This document shows positions 47,286-56,124 of a stretch of 64,000 nt of DNA, piece after piece (position 1 is the stretch's first letter; each line of letters begins with the position of its first letter). Both the position numbers and the translations under genes were made by a program. The notes under the pieces were generated by a model. That model was not told where the DNA came from. It made no database searches and worked only from the letters and a program-made list of their open reading frames with translations. Origin of the DNA: Peptoniphilus sp. ING2-D1G (GTDB lineage: Bacteria; Bacillota; Clostridia; Tissierellales; Peptoniphilaceae). The stretch lies in assembly GCA_000952975.1 (NCBI GenBank), contig LM997412.1, positions 310,001 through 374,000 on the forward strand, given 5' to 3'.

Positions 47286-48308
47286 ATGAAAAAAAAGTTT
47301 AAACTCTTATCATTATTTCTATTGATGTTTTTGCTTATGGCCTGCGGTAAGAAAGAGATGAGTTCAGACCGAAAGGAAATAGTAAGACTCAAATTTAGCG
47401 ATCAAAATAGTGAGGCGACTTCGGTATATGAATGGATGGTAACGTTTAAAAATATTGTAGAAGAAAAATCAGATGGTTCACTGATAATTGATTTGTATCC
47501 AAATGCATCATTAGTATCCTACGATATTGAACCGTTACAAGCAGGGATAGTGGATTTTATCCAATATGTTCCTTCGTCGGCATCAGATTTGGATTCTCGT
47601 TTAGGAGCCTTTGACGCTCCCTATATTTATGATAATCCAATGCACAGATTAAATACATTTAATATGGATACATCAGAACCGCTAAAGGAAATAAATGAGA
47701 GCATAAAAGATAAAAACGTTATCCTGGTATCTTCTTTTTGTTCAGGATATAGGCAGCTTACTGCAAATTTTCCTATAAGAAATTTAGCAGAGATGAAGGG
47801 GGCTAAGATCAGAGTCGTACCGGCGGATTTATATTTAAGATTGTTTCAATCATTTGGAGCAGCCGCTACACCCATGGCATTTACAGAAGTTTCAACAGCT
47901 CTCATTACAAATGTAATTGACGGACAAGAAAATCCTCTGAGTGTTATTGTTCAAAATGCATTATATGAAATCCAAAGTGATTTAATGTTGACAGGGCATA
48001 TGCCGACTAACCATAGTATGTTTATGAATTATGATACGTACAAAAACTTATCTGAAGAACATAAAAAAATTGTTAGAGAATCGGCATTTGAAGCATCCGC
48101 AATAATGGATAAAAAAATCATAGAAGAAGAATCCCAATTTTTAGAAACATGTAAAGAACATGGAATGACTGTTTGGGACGAATCTAATGGACTTGAAGTT
48201 GAAGAATTTAAATCAAAGGCAATGGAAATTTATGATTACTATTCTGAGCCGTGGGGAAATATGGTTGAGTTAATAAAAAATGTTGATAAGGAAGGGGATT
48301 TTTTATGA
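47286..48308 (+). CDS. TRAP transporter substrate-binding lipoprotein (DctP family)
   Basis: 340 residues. Signal peptide with lipobox LLMACG. DctP-type features: KFSDQNSEATSVYEWMVTF near the start, GAKIRVVPADLYLRLFQSFGA, and the DGQENPLSV segment, in a region that binds carboxylates through a conserved Arg. The ligand is probably an organic acid. AAGGAGG sets the ATG. Overlaps dctQ by four bases. Confidence 0.88.
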   Translation: MKKKFKLLSLFLLMFLLMACGKKEMSSDRKEIVRLKFSDQNSEATSVYEWMVTFKNIVEEKSDGSLIIDLYPNASLVSYDIEPLQAGIVDFIQYVPSSASDLDSRLGAFDAPYIYDNPMHRLNTFNMDTSEPLKEINESIKDKNVILVSSFCSGYRQLTANFPIRNLAEMKGAKIRVVPADLYLRLFQSFGAAATPMAFTEVSTALITNVIDGQENPLSVIVQNALYEIQSDLMLTGHMPTNHSMFMNYDTYKNLSEEHKKIVRESAFEASAIMDKKIIEEESQFLETCKEHGMTVWDESNGLEVEEFKSKAMEIYDYYSEPWGNMVELIKNVDKEGDFL

Positions 48309-48775
48309 AAAAAGTCTGGGAACATATAAAAAATTTTTTAGGTTTTGTAGCTTCCATATCTACTTTAATAGTAGGAATTTCAATTATTGCACAGATATTT
48401 TTTAGATTCTTTTTGGGGACTGCCTTGACATGGAGTGAAGAATTAGCTCAAATATTTTTGATAGTTTTGGTTTTTACAGGATTAGCAACTGTTGAAACTA
48501 ATGATGAGCACTTGCAAATAGAGATACTGTTTTCAATATTCCCTAAGTATGAAAGATTAATGAAAACCATAGGCAAAATATTAACTATTATATTTTGTAT
48601 TTCAGTTGTATTTTCTGCAATAAATATTCTACCAGCAGCTAAATTTATTAGGGCTAAAGCAAGCGGATTACCTATTAAGTACGTATATTATGCTATGTTA
48701 GTAGGATCGGGAGCGTGGTTGATTCAATGTGTCATTAATTTAATAAAGCTTAATAAAGGAGGTAAATCTGCATGA
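48305..48775 (+). CDS. TRAP transporter small permease (DctQ family)
   Basis: 156 residues with four membrane segments. The family motif is visible in FRFFLGTALTWSEELAQIFLI. Overlaps both neighbours by four bases (ATGA pattern), giving tight coupling of the three TRAP subunits. Confidence 0.88.
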   Translation: MKKVWEHIKNFLGFVASISTLIVGISIIAQIFFRFFLGTALTWSEELAQIFLIVLVFTGLATVETNDEHLQIEILFSIFPKYERLMKTIGKILTIIFCISVVFSAINILPAAKFIRAKASGLPIKYVYYAMLVGSGAWLIQCVINLIKLNKGGKSA

Positions 48776-50058
48776 TAGGGTTAATGCTAATTAGTTTTGT
48801 ATTGTTGTTAGCTGTCGGAGCACCGATAGTAGTTGCAATGGGATTACCTGCAGTTGTTTATTTTCTTTATAATGATATAACTTTGAGTATTGTGTCTTAT
48901 AGTTTTTATCAATCCTTATATAGTTTTAATATGCTGGCTATTCCGATGTTTATTTTAATGGGTAATTTAGTTACTGAGTTTGGAGAGACTGAAAAAGCTT
49001 TTAGATTTGCCAGAGCCATTAGCAAGGGTAAGAGAGGGTATTCCTCTAAAATAGCTGTAATACTGAATTTAATTTTTGCGGGTATGTCAGGTGCTGCTAT
49101 TTCTGCTGTAGTAGGATTAGGTCCAATGATGGTTGATGAAATGGATAATGAAGGGTATGACAGAGGATATGCTGCAGCTATGACTATAGCGGCGAGTACA
49201 GTTGGTCCGGTATTTCCTCCAAGTATTCCTCTTGTTATATACGCTACTTTAGCCGGAATATCAAGCACTAAATCCTTATTATCAGGAATGATTCCCGGGG
49301 TTGTATTGAGTTTATGTCTTTTAATATGGGTTATTTTTACGCATAAAAAATATTTTGTTAGGGAAGCACGAGCTTTACCGGAAGAAAATAAATCTACTAA
49401 GCAACTATTTTTAGACGCTCTTCCTATAATGCTTGCGCCTGTTTTAATATTGATAACTATGTTGTTGGGAGTGTTTAGTCCTGGAGAAACTGGAGCTATG
49501 GCTGCATTTTATATGATAGTAATAGGGATATTTCACAGAGGATTTACTTTTAAAGGGTTTTATAGATGCATTATTGAAACTGTAAAATCTTGTTCATCAA
49601 TATTAATATTGATGGTTGCAGGGGGGTTATTTACAAAGGCTTTAATGTTGGAAGGTCTTCCGGAAAAGATAATGTCTCTTATGGGAGGTTTTGTAAACAG
49701 TCCGATAGCTGTTTTATTAATAATCAACTTTGTATTGATAATCATGGGAATGTTTATGGAAAGTAACAGTGCATTAATTTTAGCGGCACCTATTGTATTG
49801 CCTATTACAAATGCTTTAGGATTCGATCCCTTACATATAGGTGTAATGATGGTTCTTAACTTAATGATAGGTTTATCTACTCCTCCCTTTGGATTATGTA
49901 TATATGCAGTTGCAAAAGTAGCAAAGGTTCCATCTGAAAAAGTTATAAAGAATGTTGTACCGCTTTATATACCCTTAGGGGTAGCTTTAATGTTAGTAAC
50001 ATTTATTCCAATGCTAAGCACATGGCTGCCGGAGTTTGTGTTCACTTACCTAATTTAG
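48772..50058 (+). CDS. TRAP transporter large permease (DctM family)
   Basis: 428 residues with about 12 membrane segments. Family features include NLIFAGMSGAAISAVVGLG, GPVFPPSIPLVIYA and the GLSTPPFGLCIYA stretch near the end. It forms the ion-coupled channel with DctQ. Fourteen bases precede the nitrilase gene. Confidence 0.93.
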   Translation: MIGLMLISFVLLLAVGAPIVVAMGLPAVVYFLYNDITLSIVSYSFYQSLYSFNMLAIPMFILMGNLVTEFGETEKAFRFARAISKGKRGYSSKIAVILNLIFAGMSGAAISAVVGLGPMMVDEMDNEGYDRGYAAAMTIAASTVGPVFPPSIPLVIYATLAGISSTKSLLSGMIPGVVLSLCLLIWVIFTHKKYFVREARALPEENKSTKQLFLDALPIMLAPVLILITMLLGVFSPGETGAMAAFYMIVIGIFHRGFTFKGFYRCIIETVKSCSSILILMVAGGLFTKALMLEGLPEKIMSLMGGFVNSPIAVLLIINFVLIIMGMFMESNSALILAAPIVLPITNALGFDPLHIGVMMVLNLMIGLSTPPFGLCIYAVAKVAKVPSEKVIKNVVPLYIPLGVALMLVTFIPMLSTWLPEFVFTYLI

Positions 50059-50071
50059 AAAGGAGAATAAG

Positions 50072-50875
50072 ATGATAAAAGTTGCAATGTGTCAAATGGT
50101 CGGAGAAAAAGATGCAAAATACAATACCGACAAAATGGTTGAGATGATTGAAAGAGCTTGTAATATGGAAAAAAACATCGATTTGATAGTTTTCCCTGAA
50201 TATTCCTATGGTGTAAAACCGGATATTGCTCCATTAGCAGCTAAGGGGTTTCATACGGAAAAAATTTCTGAATGTGCAAAGAAATATAATGTGAATATTT
50301 TAGGTGGTAGCTTTCCAAGATTAGCAGATGATGGAAAGTCATATAATACAGTTTATTTTTATGATAGAAAAGGGGAAATCATAGGCCAATATGATAAAAC
50401 TCATTTATTTGTAGCCTTAGGATATGATGAGTCTGAATCTGTAGTTCCAGGAGATAAATTATGCGTAATTGATACGGATTTCGGAAGAGTAGGAATAATG
50501 GTATGTTATGAATTAAGATTTCCGGAAGTAGCCAGAACTATGGTATTGCAGGGAGCGGATATTATTTTATGCCCTGCAGATTTCCCCAGTGGAAATCCAC
50601 TTCCACCCAGAACGGATCACTGGGATGTTCTTGTTCAATCAACAGCGCTTTCAAATGTTACTTATACAGTAGCCGTAAATGATTTTGGTAAAACACCCGG
50701 TGGAGAAATTCCTTTTGGGAGATCGATGATAGTTGATCCATGGGGAACTATAGTATCTCAGTGTAAAGCTGAAGAAGACATAGCCTTTGGGTATATAGAT
50801 TTAGATTATCAAGATAGAGTAAGAAAAAGCATTGCATCGTGGGAAAATAGAAGACCGGAATTGTATGATTTATAA
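50072..50875 (+). CDS. Carbon-nitrogen hydrolase (omega-amidase/Nit2-like)
   Basis: 267 residues. The catalytic triad of the nitrilase superfamily is intact: Glu43 (FPEYS), Lys109 (YDKTHLF) and Cys145 (MVCYELRFPE). The YDKTHLF and CYELRFPE contexts match omega-amidases that remove the terminal amide of 2-oxoglutaramate or 2-oxosuccinamate. Cytoplasmic. In the TRAP operon it probably processes the imported compound; the exact amide is inference. GAAAGGAG before ATG. Confidence 0.85.
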   Translation: MIKVAMCQMVGEKDAKYNTDKMVEMIERACNMEKNIDLIVFPEYSYGVKPDIAPLAAKGFHTEKISECAKKYNVNILGGSFPRLADDGKSYNTVYFYDRKGEIIGQYDKTHLFVALGYDESESVVPGDKLCVIDTDFGRVGIMVCYELRFPEVARTMVLQGADIILCPADFPSGNPLPPRTDHWDVLVQSTALSNVTYTVAVNDFGKTPGGEIPFGRSMIVDPWGTIVSQCKAEEDIAFGYIDLDYQDRVRKSIASWENRRPELYDL

Positions 50876-50890
50876 TAATGGAGGAATCTT

Positions 50891-51559
50891 ATGGAATTAA
50901 AAAAATTATTTGAAATAGCCTTGACAACAGACCCGGCACAAATTGGACATTATGTTCAAGGTGGGTATATGGACGTTTCTATAAAGCCAATTAAGGATGA
51001 TTTAAGAGTTATCGGACCTGCATTTACTATAAGATTGCCGGGAAATGACAATGCCATGCTTTATTATGCAATGGAAAAAGCTCCTAAAGGTTCAGTAATT
51101 GTAATAGATAGAATGGGAGATAAAAGGATAGCTTGCTGTGGAGAAATTGTAGCTTTATCAGCAAAAACCTTAGGAATGGCAGGAATAGTAGTAGATGGTC
51201 CCAGTACTGATACCAGAGCAATCAGAGAAATGGATTTCCCGGTTTTTTCAACGGGAAGAGCGTCAGTAACTAATACATTTAAAGGAATTGACGGCGAATA
51301 TAATATTCCGATAAATTGCGGTGGTGCTGTTGTAAATCCTGGTGATATTATATATGGCGATTTAGATGGAGTTGTAGTTGCTCCAGCTGATAGATTTGAA
51401 GAATTGGTAAAAAAAGCAAAGGCAGCTGATGAAGTTGAAAAGCTGTGGAAAGAAAATTTTGAAAAAGGTGGAACAATTGCAGACTTTATTAATTTAGAAA
51501 AATTAGTAAGCGGAGAAGTGGGAAAATCAATTTCAGAAATAATGCAAATAGAAAAATAA
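50891..51559 (+). CDS. RraA-family protein (aldolase/decarboxylase-like)
   Basis: 222 residues. The family core GEIVALSAKTLGMAGIVVDG is clear. In the HMG aldolase and oxaloacetate decarboxylase members, the next residues carry an essential Arg-Asp; here the segment is DGPSTDT, with Thr106 at the Arg position and Asp107 kept. It is thus probably an RraA variant with another reaction or substrate, not necessarily an aldolase. It does not look like an RNase E regulator. AATGGAGG before ATG; last gene of the operon. Confidence 0.75.
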   Translation: MELKKLFEIALTTDPAQIGHYVQGGYMDVSIKPIKDDLRVIGPAFTIRLPGNDNAMLYYAMEKAPKGSVIVIDRMGDKRIACCGEIVALSAKTLGMAGIVVDGPSTDTRAIREMDFPVFSTGRASVTNTFKGIDGEYNIPINCGGAVVNPGDIIYGDLDGVVVAPADRFEELVKKAKAADEVEKLWKENFEKGGTIADFINLEKLVSGEVGKSISEIMQIEK

Positions 51560-51599
51560 AAATAGCGGTGGTTACATTAAAACAACATAATATAAAATA

Positions 51600-51645
51600 A
51601 AAGTATCGGCTTGTTTTCATTAAGACAAGTCGATACTTTTATTTT
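51600..51645 (+). terminator. Terminator of the TRAP operon
   Basis: AAGTATCG-G-CTTGT ... ACAAG-T-CGATACTT followed by TTATTTTT. Confidence 0.8.
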
Positions 51646-51838
51646 TGAATTTAATCAATTGAGTGATAAATGCATAAACAAAAATATCAACTTCAGAAAT
51701 GAATAAAAGTTATTTTGATTATGTTGTTTAGAAAATTTATATAATAAATATGAAGTGAACAACATTTTAGACATAAAAAAGACAAGAATGAATATAGCTA
51801 TGAGTTTATAAATTTAGGTGATGGCTGTAAATTAGGAG
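51646..51838. other. Gap with possible gene fragment
   Basis: No intact gene. A frame from about 51754 to 51857 encodes EYSYEFINLGDGCKLGVDYL and then stops, overlapping the next gene in another frame. It may be a piece of a larger protein whose C-terminal part is the next gene. Confidence 0.35.
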
Positions 51839-52138
51839 TTGATTATTTATTATAATATTGTGATTTTTGACAAAAAAACAATAACATTTACACCAGATAT
51901 CGTACACATAGTAAACAGAAATTACAAAGCGGTATCAAGAACTAAATTTAATGACATAATCAATCAAGTACCACAATTAAAGCCAATTGACAGCAAGGAT
52001 AAAAACGGCAGACAGTCTTATGAATATATTATTGAACACGAACAAATAAATGGAAAGAAAAGATATAGTCGTCTTATTGTAGAAATAAATAAAAGTAACG
52101 TAATAACACTGATACATAAGGAAGGGGAATTAAAATGA
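51839..52138 (+). CDS. Small basic protein of unknown function
   Basis: 99 residues, net positive (about 17 Lys/Arg against about 11 Asp/Glu). A TTG start at 51839 has AGGAG immediately upstream with no spacing, so the true start is unsure and the frame may be a truncated C-terminal domain. It overlaps the acidic next gene by four bases. Basic-then-acidic coupled pairs are typical of toxin domain plus immunity protein, but no known toxin motif is recognised. Confidence 0.5.
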   Translation: MIIYYNIVIFDKKTITFTPDIVHIVNRNYKAVSRTKFNDIINQVPQLKPIDSKDKNGRQSYEYIIEHEQINGKKRYSRLIVEINKSNVITLIHKEGELK

Positions 52139-52506
52139 ACATTATAAATGAAATTACTTTAGGATATGAGCCATACGAGGAAAGTGAATGTAATATTGAC
52201 ATTAATAACCATTTTTTTACATGGGAAAATGAGTCAGACGATATGTACCAAAGCGAAAAATCAATTGAAACAAAAGACGGAAAAGAAATATTAGTTCTTT
52301 ATTATAAAAATGAGATTGTAGGACTTGAATTTTATTTTGATTTAAAACATCTTATAAAAAATATTGATGTAAAAGATTATATTCCAATAGATGATTTATT
52401 TGATTATGAAAACGAGCAAGACGATTTAAAACTAAAAGAAAAATCACTACAAGAAATATTAAAAGAAGTATTTAAAAAACGTGGCTTGTTGAAAGATAAT
52501 CAATGA
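52135..52506 (+). CDS. Small acidic protein, possible immunity/antitoxin partner
   Basis: 123 residues, strongly acidic (about 30 Asp/Glu against about 15 Lys/Arg). Begins MNIINEITLGYEPY; a helical Lys/Glu-rich tail ends it. AAGGGGAAT before the ATG, ATGA overlap with the basic gene. Family not recognised. The pair stands alone between a terminator and the solitary CRISPR-like repeat. Confidence 0.55.
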   Translation: MNIINEITLGYEPYEESECNIDINNHFFTWENESDDMYQSEKSIETKDGKEILVLYYKNEIVGLEFYFDLKHLIKNIDVKDYIPIDDLFDYENEQDDLKLKEKSLQEILKEVFKKRGLLKDNQ

Positions 52507-52537
52507 TACAAGCCACCAACTAAAAATACTTATCAGA

Positions 52538-52565
52538 GTAGTTCCCGCGCAAGCGGGGGTGATCC
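52538..52565 (+). CRISPR. Solitary type I-E-like CRISPR repeat (single unit)
   Basis: 28 nt from GTAGTTCCCGCG through AAGCGGGGGTGATCC. It has the length, the hairpin CCCGC-GCAA-GCGGG and the TGATCC end of type I-E repeats. No second copy lies 60 bases away on either side, and no cas genes are in the window. It could be a relic of an array, an orphan repeat unit, or chance. No T run follows, so it is not a normal terminator. Confidence 0.55.
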
Positions 52566-52776
52566 CCAGAAGAAATTTTTGGAGAAGTGTGATAATCTCT
52601 GTTTTTTAATTTCAAACTTTTTTGTATCGTAATAACTTATGTCATTGGAGAGGGTTGTCAATGTAAAAACAAAGCTCTATATTTAACCGTTGAGATTATA
52701 TTTTTATTTAAAATTTAATTAAGGGTAAAATGTATGTGGAAAAAAGGTGGAATATGTAGTATAATGTTTTACATTC
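52566..52776. other. Intergenic stretch before tRNA-Leu
   Basis: No gene seen. A TATAAT at 52760-52765 probably serves as the -10 of the tRNA-Leu promoter. Confidence 0.5.
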
Positions 52777-52862
52777 GCGGGAGTGCTGGAATGGCAGACA
52801 GGCATGTTTGAGGGGCATGTGCAAGTAATTGCGTGAGGGTTCAAGTCCCTTCTCCCGCACCA
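52777..52862 (+). tRNA. tRNA-Leu (GAG)
   Basis: 86-nt class II tRNA. Acceptor GCGGGAG/CTCCCGC, anticodon stem CATGT/GCATG with loop TTGAGGG (anticodon GAG), a variable arm, and CCA encoded. Confidence 0.93.
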
Positions 52863-52950
52863 TGTGGTATATTTTTCTTGATGAAAGATATGCCTTTTTT
52901 ATTTGTCAATTTGTGATATATTCATAATATATGATTGGGGGGGGAATAGT

Positions 52951-53748
52951 ATGAAAATAACTGCTTTAGTTGAAAATGAATCAAAGTGTGAATTAAAGTC
53001 TGTGCATGGATTATCCTTATATATTGAGACGAAAAAGCATAAAATCCTATTTGATTTGGGACCGGATGATACTCTTTTTGAAAATGCAAAAATGAGGGGG
53101 ATAGATTTAGGTGTTGTGGATATTGTCATAATTTCTCACGGACATTCGGATCACGGTGGAGCCTTGGAAAAATTCTTGGAACTTAATTTTATTGCAAAAA
53201 TTTATGTGCAGAAAAGGGCCTTTGAACCATACTACAGTAAATCATCTTCTTCAAAAATGTACTATATCGGATTGGACGAAAAATACAAGAACCATCCTCA
53301 GGTTGTTTTAGTTGATGGGGATTATGAGATTGATGATGAATTGCTTTTATTTACTGTAAAAAATAGGGATAAGTACTATTCCAATGCAAATGACAATCTG
53401 TATGCGCAAAAGGGCAAGGATGAGTTTGAACATGAGCAGAATTTAATAATCAGAGAAGAAAAATCAGCTCTTATCATGGGATGCGGACATATGGGCGTTG
53501 TCAATATCATGGAAAAAGCGGATAAGTATAATCCGGCTGTATGTGTAGGGGGTTATCATTTACACAGTCCTTCCGGTAAAAATTCAGCTTCCACAGAGCT
53601 TTTGAACGCAATAGCAATGGAACTTAAAAAATATACGCAGACTGCATTTTACACTTGTCATTGCACGGGAATGGAGGAGTTTAATTATCTGTCAGGAAAG
53701 CTTTCTAATTTGTATTATCTGCACTGCGGAGAGAGCATAGAGGTATAA
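52951..53748 (+). CDS. MBL-fold metallo-hydrolase (COG1237 type)
   Basis: 265 residues. The binuclear metal motif SHGHSDHGGA is intact; later His residues lie in GCGHMGVVN, GGYHLHSPSG and CHCTGMEEF. This set is typical of the family annotated near 7,8-dihydropterin-6-methyl-4-(ribofuranosyl)aminobenzene 5'-phosphate synthase, but in bacteria its substrate is unknown. GGGGGGAATAGT sets the ATG at 52951. Single gene after tRNA-Leu. Confidence 0.85.
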   Translation: MKITALVENESKCELKSVHGLSLYIETKKHKILFDLGPDDTLFENAKMRGIDLGVVDIVIISHGHSDHGGALEKFLELNFIAKIYVQKRAFEPYYSKSSSSKMYYIGLDEKYKNHPQVVLVDGDYEIDDELLLFTVKNRDKYYSNANDNLYAQKGKDEFEHEQNLIIREEKSALIMGCGHMGVVNIMEKADKYNPAVCVGGYHLHSPSGKNSASTELLNAIAMELKKYTQTAFYTCHCTGMEEFNYLSGKLSNLYYLHCGESIEV

Positions 53749-53916
53749 TTAAGATGTTGATTGAAATGAAGTTTTGATATAATTTTATGCACAATGATAT
53801 CAATTGAATTTTTATTAAAGGATTTGGTTTCATGGACAAAGGAAACAGGTCCTTTAATTTTTATATATAATTTTTTGAAAAGTTATTTTTTGCTAATTAA
53901 CTGTGTTGACATAGAA

Positions 53917-53956
53917 AAGTCCCTGTTTATCACAAAACAGGGACTTTTTAATAATA
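53917..53956. terminator. Bidirectional terminator
   Basis: AAAAGTCCCTGTTT-ATCAC-AAAACAGGGACTTTTT, between the MBL gene and the convergent TRAP permease. Confidence 0.9.
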
Positions 53957-53958
53957 GT

Positions 53959-56004
53959 TTATGCTGCCTCTTTTTTTACTCTATTTTTTTGTACCATATA
54001 GATAGATGCTAATATAGCTATTCCAATTATGTCTGTTACTGTTCCCGGGTCTATTGATAATAATCCTCCGATTATGAGCAATATACGCTCCCAAGGTTTA
54101 CAGGTGGTTTTAAAGTAGCCCGTAAATCCTATGGCTACACCGCCCATACCCAAGATAGCCGTTGCTACTGATTTCAGTACCATTAATACAAATACACCTG
54201 TGGAATAACCTTCTACATTTACAAGTACAAGTATTGGGTTGTATACGAGCATGTAGGGAACTATATAGGCCGCAATACCCAAACGAGTAGCATTGAATCC
54301 CGTCTTCATCGGGTTACCGCCTGAGATACCTGCTCCTGCAAAGGCTGCAAGTGCTACCGGTGGAGTAATATCGGCTACTATACCGAAGTAGAATACGAAC
54401 ATGTGAGCTGCTATTGGAGGTACTCCCAAGCTGACCAATGCCGGGGCTGATATTGTAGCTTGAATGATATAGTTGGCTGTAGTCGGTACGCCCATGCCAA
54501 GTACTATTGAACTTAACATTGTAAATACCATTGTGAGCAACAAGCTTCCGCCTGCAAGCTTGACTAAACCGTCCGCCATTTTAAGGCCTAAACCTGTCAT
54601 AGTTACTACTCCGACGATTACTCCTGCAGTACCGCAAGTTATCGCAACTGCTATGGCGCTTCTGGCACTTTCGTCAAGAGAGTCTATAAACATCTTTGCA
54701 AAATTAACAAAATTAAATTTCTTTTCTTCTTTGACTATGTTTATTATCCATATTACTATACATCCCAATATACCGTACATTGCCGCCTTCATCGCAGAGC
54801 TTCCGCCAATTAGCAAACCGAATATCAGAAGTACGGGTAAAAGCATGTACCAACCTGTTTTAAATAAAACCTTAGGATCTTTTCTTTTTTCTTTAGGAAG
54901 TCCTACAAGACCGTTTTTAAGTGCTTCAAAGTGAACGTTTAGGAATATTCCCGAGAAGTATAGTATTGCGGGTATTACCGCTGCCAGAGCTATAACTCCG
55001 TAAGGTTCACCGACGTATTCAGTCATTATAAAAGCTGCCGCACCCATGATGGGAGGCATTATTTGTCCACCTGTTGATGCCGTAGCTTCAACAGCACCGG
55101 CGAAGTTTTTGTCATAGCCGGTTTCTATCATCAACGGGATGGTTATGGATCCTGTAGATACTACGTTAGCAACTGAAGATCCACTTACAGTTCCTTGTGC
55201 TGCACTGGCAACAACCGCTGCCTTTGCAGGTCCTCCTACAGACCCTCCGACTGCTGCTGTGGCTAAGTTTGTCATCCAGTCGCCAACTCCACTTTTCTTT
55301 AAGAAAGTAGCGAATACCATAAATAAAAATATAAAGGTCGATGATACATATATGGGAGTTCCCAAAATACCTTCTGTTCCCAACCACAGTGTTGAAAATA
55401 TTCTTATGGGAGAGAACTTAGCGTGAAATAGGAAAGTTCCCCTTGGAATATTATGACCGAAAAGTGCATAAAATAAAAATACCGTCGCTACCGTAACCAC
55501 TACCATTCCGGCAACACGCCTTGCCGCTTCTAAAATCAGTATTACAGCAATTATACTTATTATAAAGTCTACTTGGGTGAAGGCTCCTGCACGAAGTAAG
55601 AGCTCATCATAAAATACTATGTGATATGCTCCTACTGCAAAACTTAAAGCGGCAAGTGCATAATCATACCAGGGAATATGAGTTGTTTCTTCTAAAGTTA
55701 CTTGTTTCTTGCTCATGGGATAGAGCAAGTAAACCAATACCATAGCTGAAGCCAAGTGAGGTGCACGTTGAAGCGTTGATGGAAATGTACCGAAAAGGCC
55801 TGTATAAAGTTGGAACACGGTCCAACATACAGCTATTACATAAACCAGTTTGCCGGGTAATCCAACAAGTCGTCTATAGGTAGACTCTTTGTCATATTCC
55901 GCCATCAACTTATCGGCATCTATTTCAGCTTTATCATATCCTATGTTTTCGTCTTTATTTTCAATAATTTCATCTTTTATTGGCTTATCTTTGTTGTTAT
56001 TCAT
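53959..56004 (-). CDS. TRAP transporter fused permease (TAXI type, DctQM fusion)
   Basis: 681 residues with many membrane segments. The first third corresponds to the small permease, followed by the DctM-like part with GSSVANVVSTGSITIPLMI, GQIMPPIMGAAAFIM and GMGVPTTANYII, characteristic of TAXI-type fused permeases. Works with the solute-binding protein just upstream. AAGGAGTTGAAAA before ATG. Between the two genes lies a long inverted repeat (56040-56093). Confidence 0.93.
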   Translation of the reverse strand: MNNNKDKPIKDEIIENKDENIGYDKAEIDADKLMAEYDKESTYRRLVGLPGKLVYVIAVCWTVFQLYTGLFGTFPSTLQRAPHLASAMVLVYLLYPMSKKQVTLEETTHIPWYDYALAALSFAVGAYHIVFYDELLLRAGAFTQVDFIISIIAVILILEAARRVAGMVVVTVATVFLFYALFGHNIPRGTFLFHAKFSPIRIFSTLWLGTEGILGTPIYVSSTFIFLFMVFATFLKKSGVGDWMTNLATAAVGGSVGGPAKAAVVASAAQGTVSGSSVANVVSTGSITIPLMIETGYDKNFAGAVEATASTGGQIMPPIMGAAAFIMTEYVGEPYGVIALAAVIPAILYFSGIFLNVHFEALKNGLVGLPKEKRKDPKVLFKTGWYMLLPVLLIFGLLIGGSSAMKAAMYGILGCIVIWIINIVKEEKKFNFVNFAKMFIDSLDESARSAIAVAITCGTAGVIVGVVTMTGLGLKMADGLVKLAGGSLLLTMVFTMLSSIVLGMGVPTTANYIIQATISAPALVSLGVPPIAAHMFVFYFGIVADITPPVALAAFAGAGISGGNPMKTGFNATRLGIAAYIVPYMLVYNPILVLVNVEGYSTGVFVLMVLKSVATAILGMGGVAIGFTGYFKTTCKPWERILLIIGGLLSIDPGTVTDIIGIAILASIYMVQKNRVKKEAA

Positions 56005-56039
56005 TTTTCAACTCCTTTAAACAATTATTCAGTTTAAAT

Positions 56040-56093
56040 AACGCCCTCCAAACATTAAACAATTATAAATTATTAAATTATTTAAAGGGCGTT
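56040..56093 (-). promoter_or_regulatory. Inverted repeat between TAXI binding protein and permease
   Basis: Arms AACGCCCT and AGGGCGTT separated by about 38 AT-rich bases. It could be a processing or attenuation hairpin that gives more binding protein than permease, a common need in such operons. The loop is long, so confidence is modest. Confidence 0.45.
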
Positions 56094-56124
56094 AAAATTT
56101 TGCTGAATAATTGAAAGTTTTAGA

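Noticed and set aside
52538..52565. Reading the GC-rich hairpin as a plain intrinsic terminator for the acidic gene
   Set aside because: No T run follows the hairpin on either strand; it fits a CRISPR-type repeat better.
53794..54012. 72-codon frame on the plus strand after the MBL gene
   Set aside because: It crosses a strong bidirectional terminator and the end of the TRAP permease gene, and has no ribosome site.
55139..55426. 95-codon frame antisense to the TRAP permease
   Set aside because: It is the complement of a well-supported membrane protein gene; alanine/proline/threonine-rich text is typical of such shadows.
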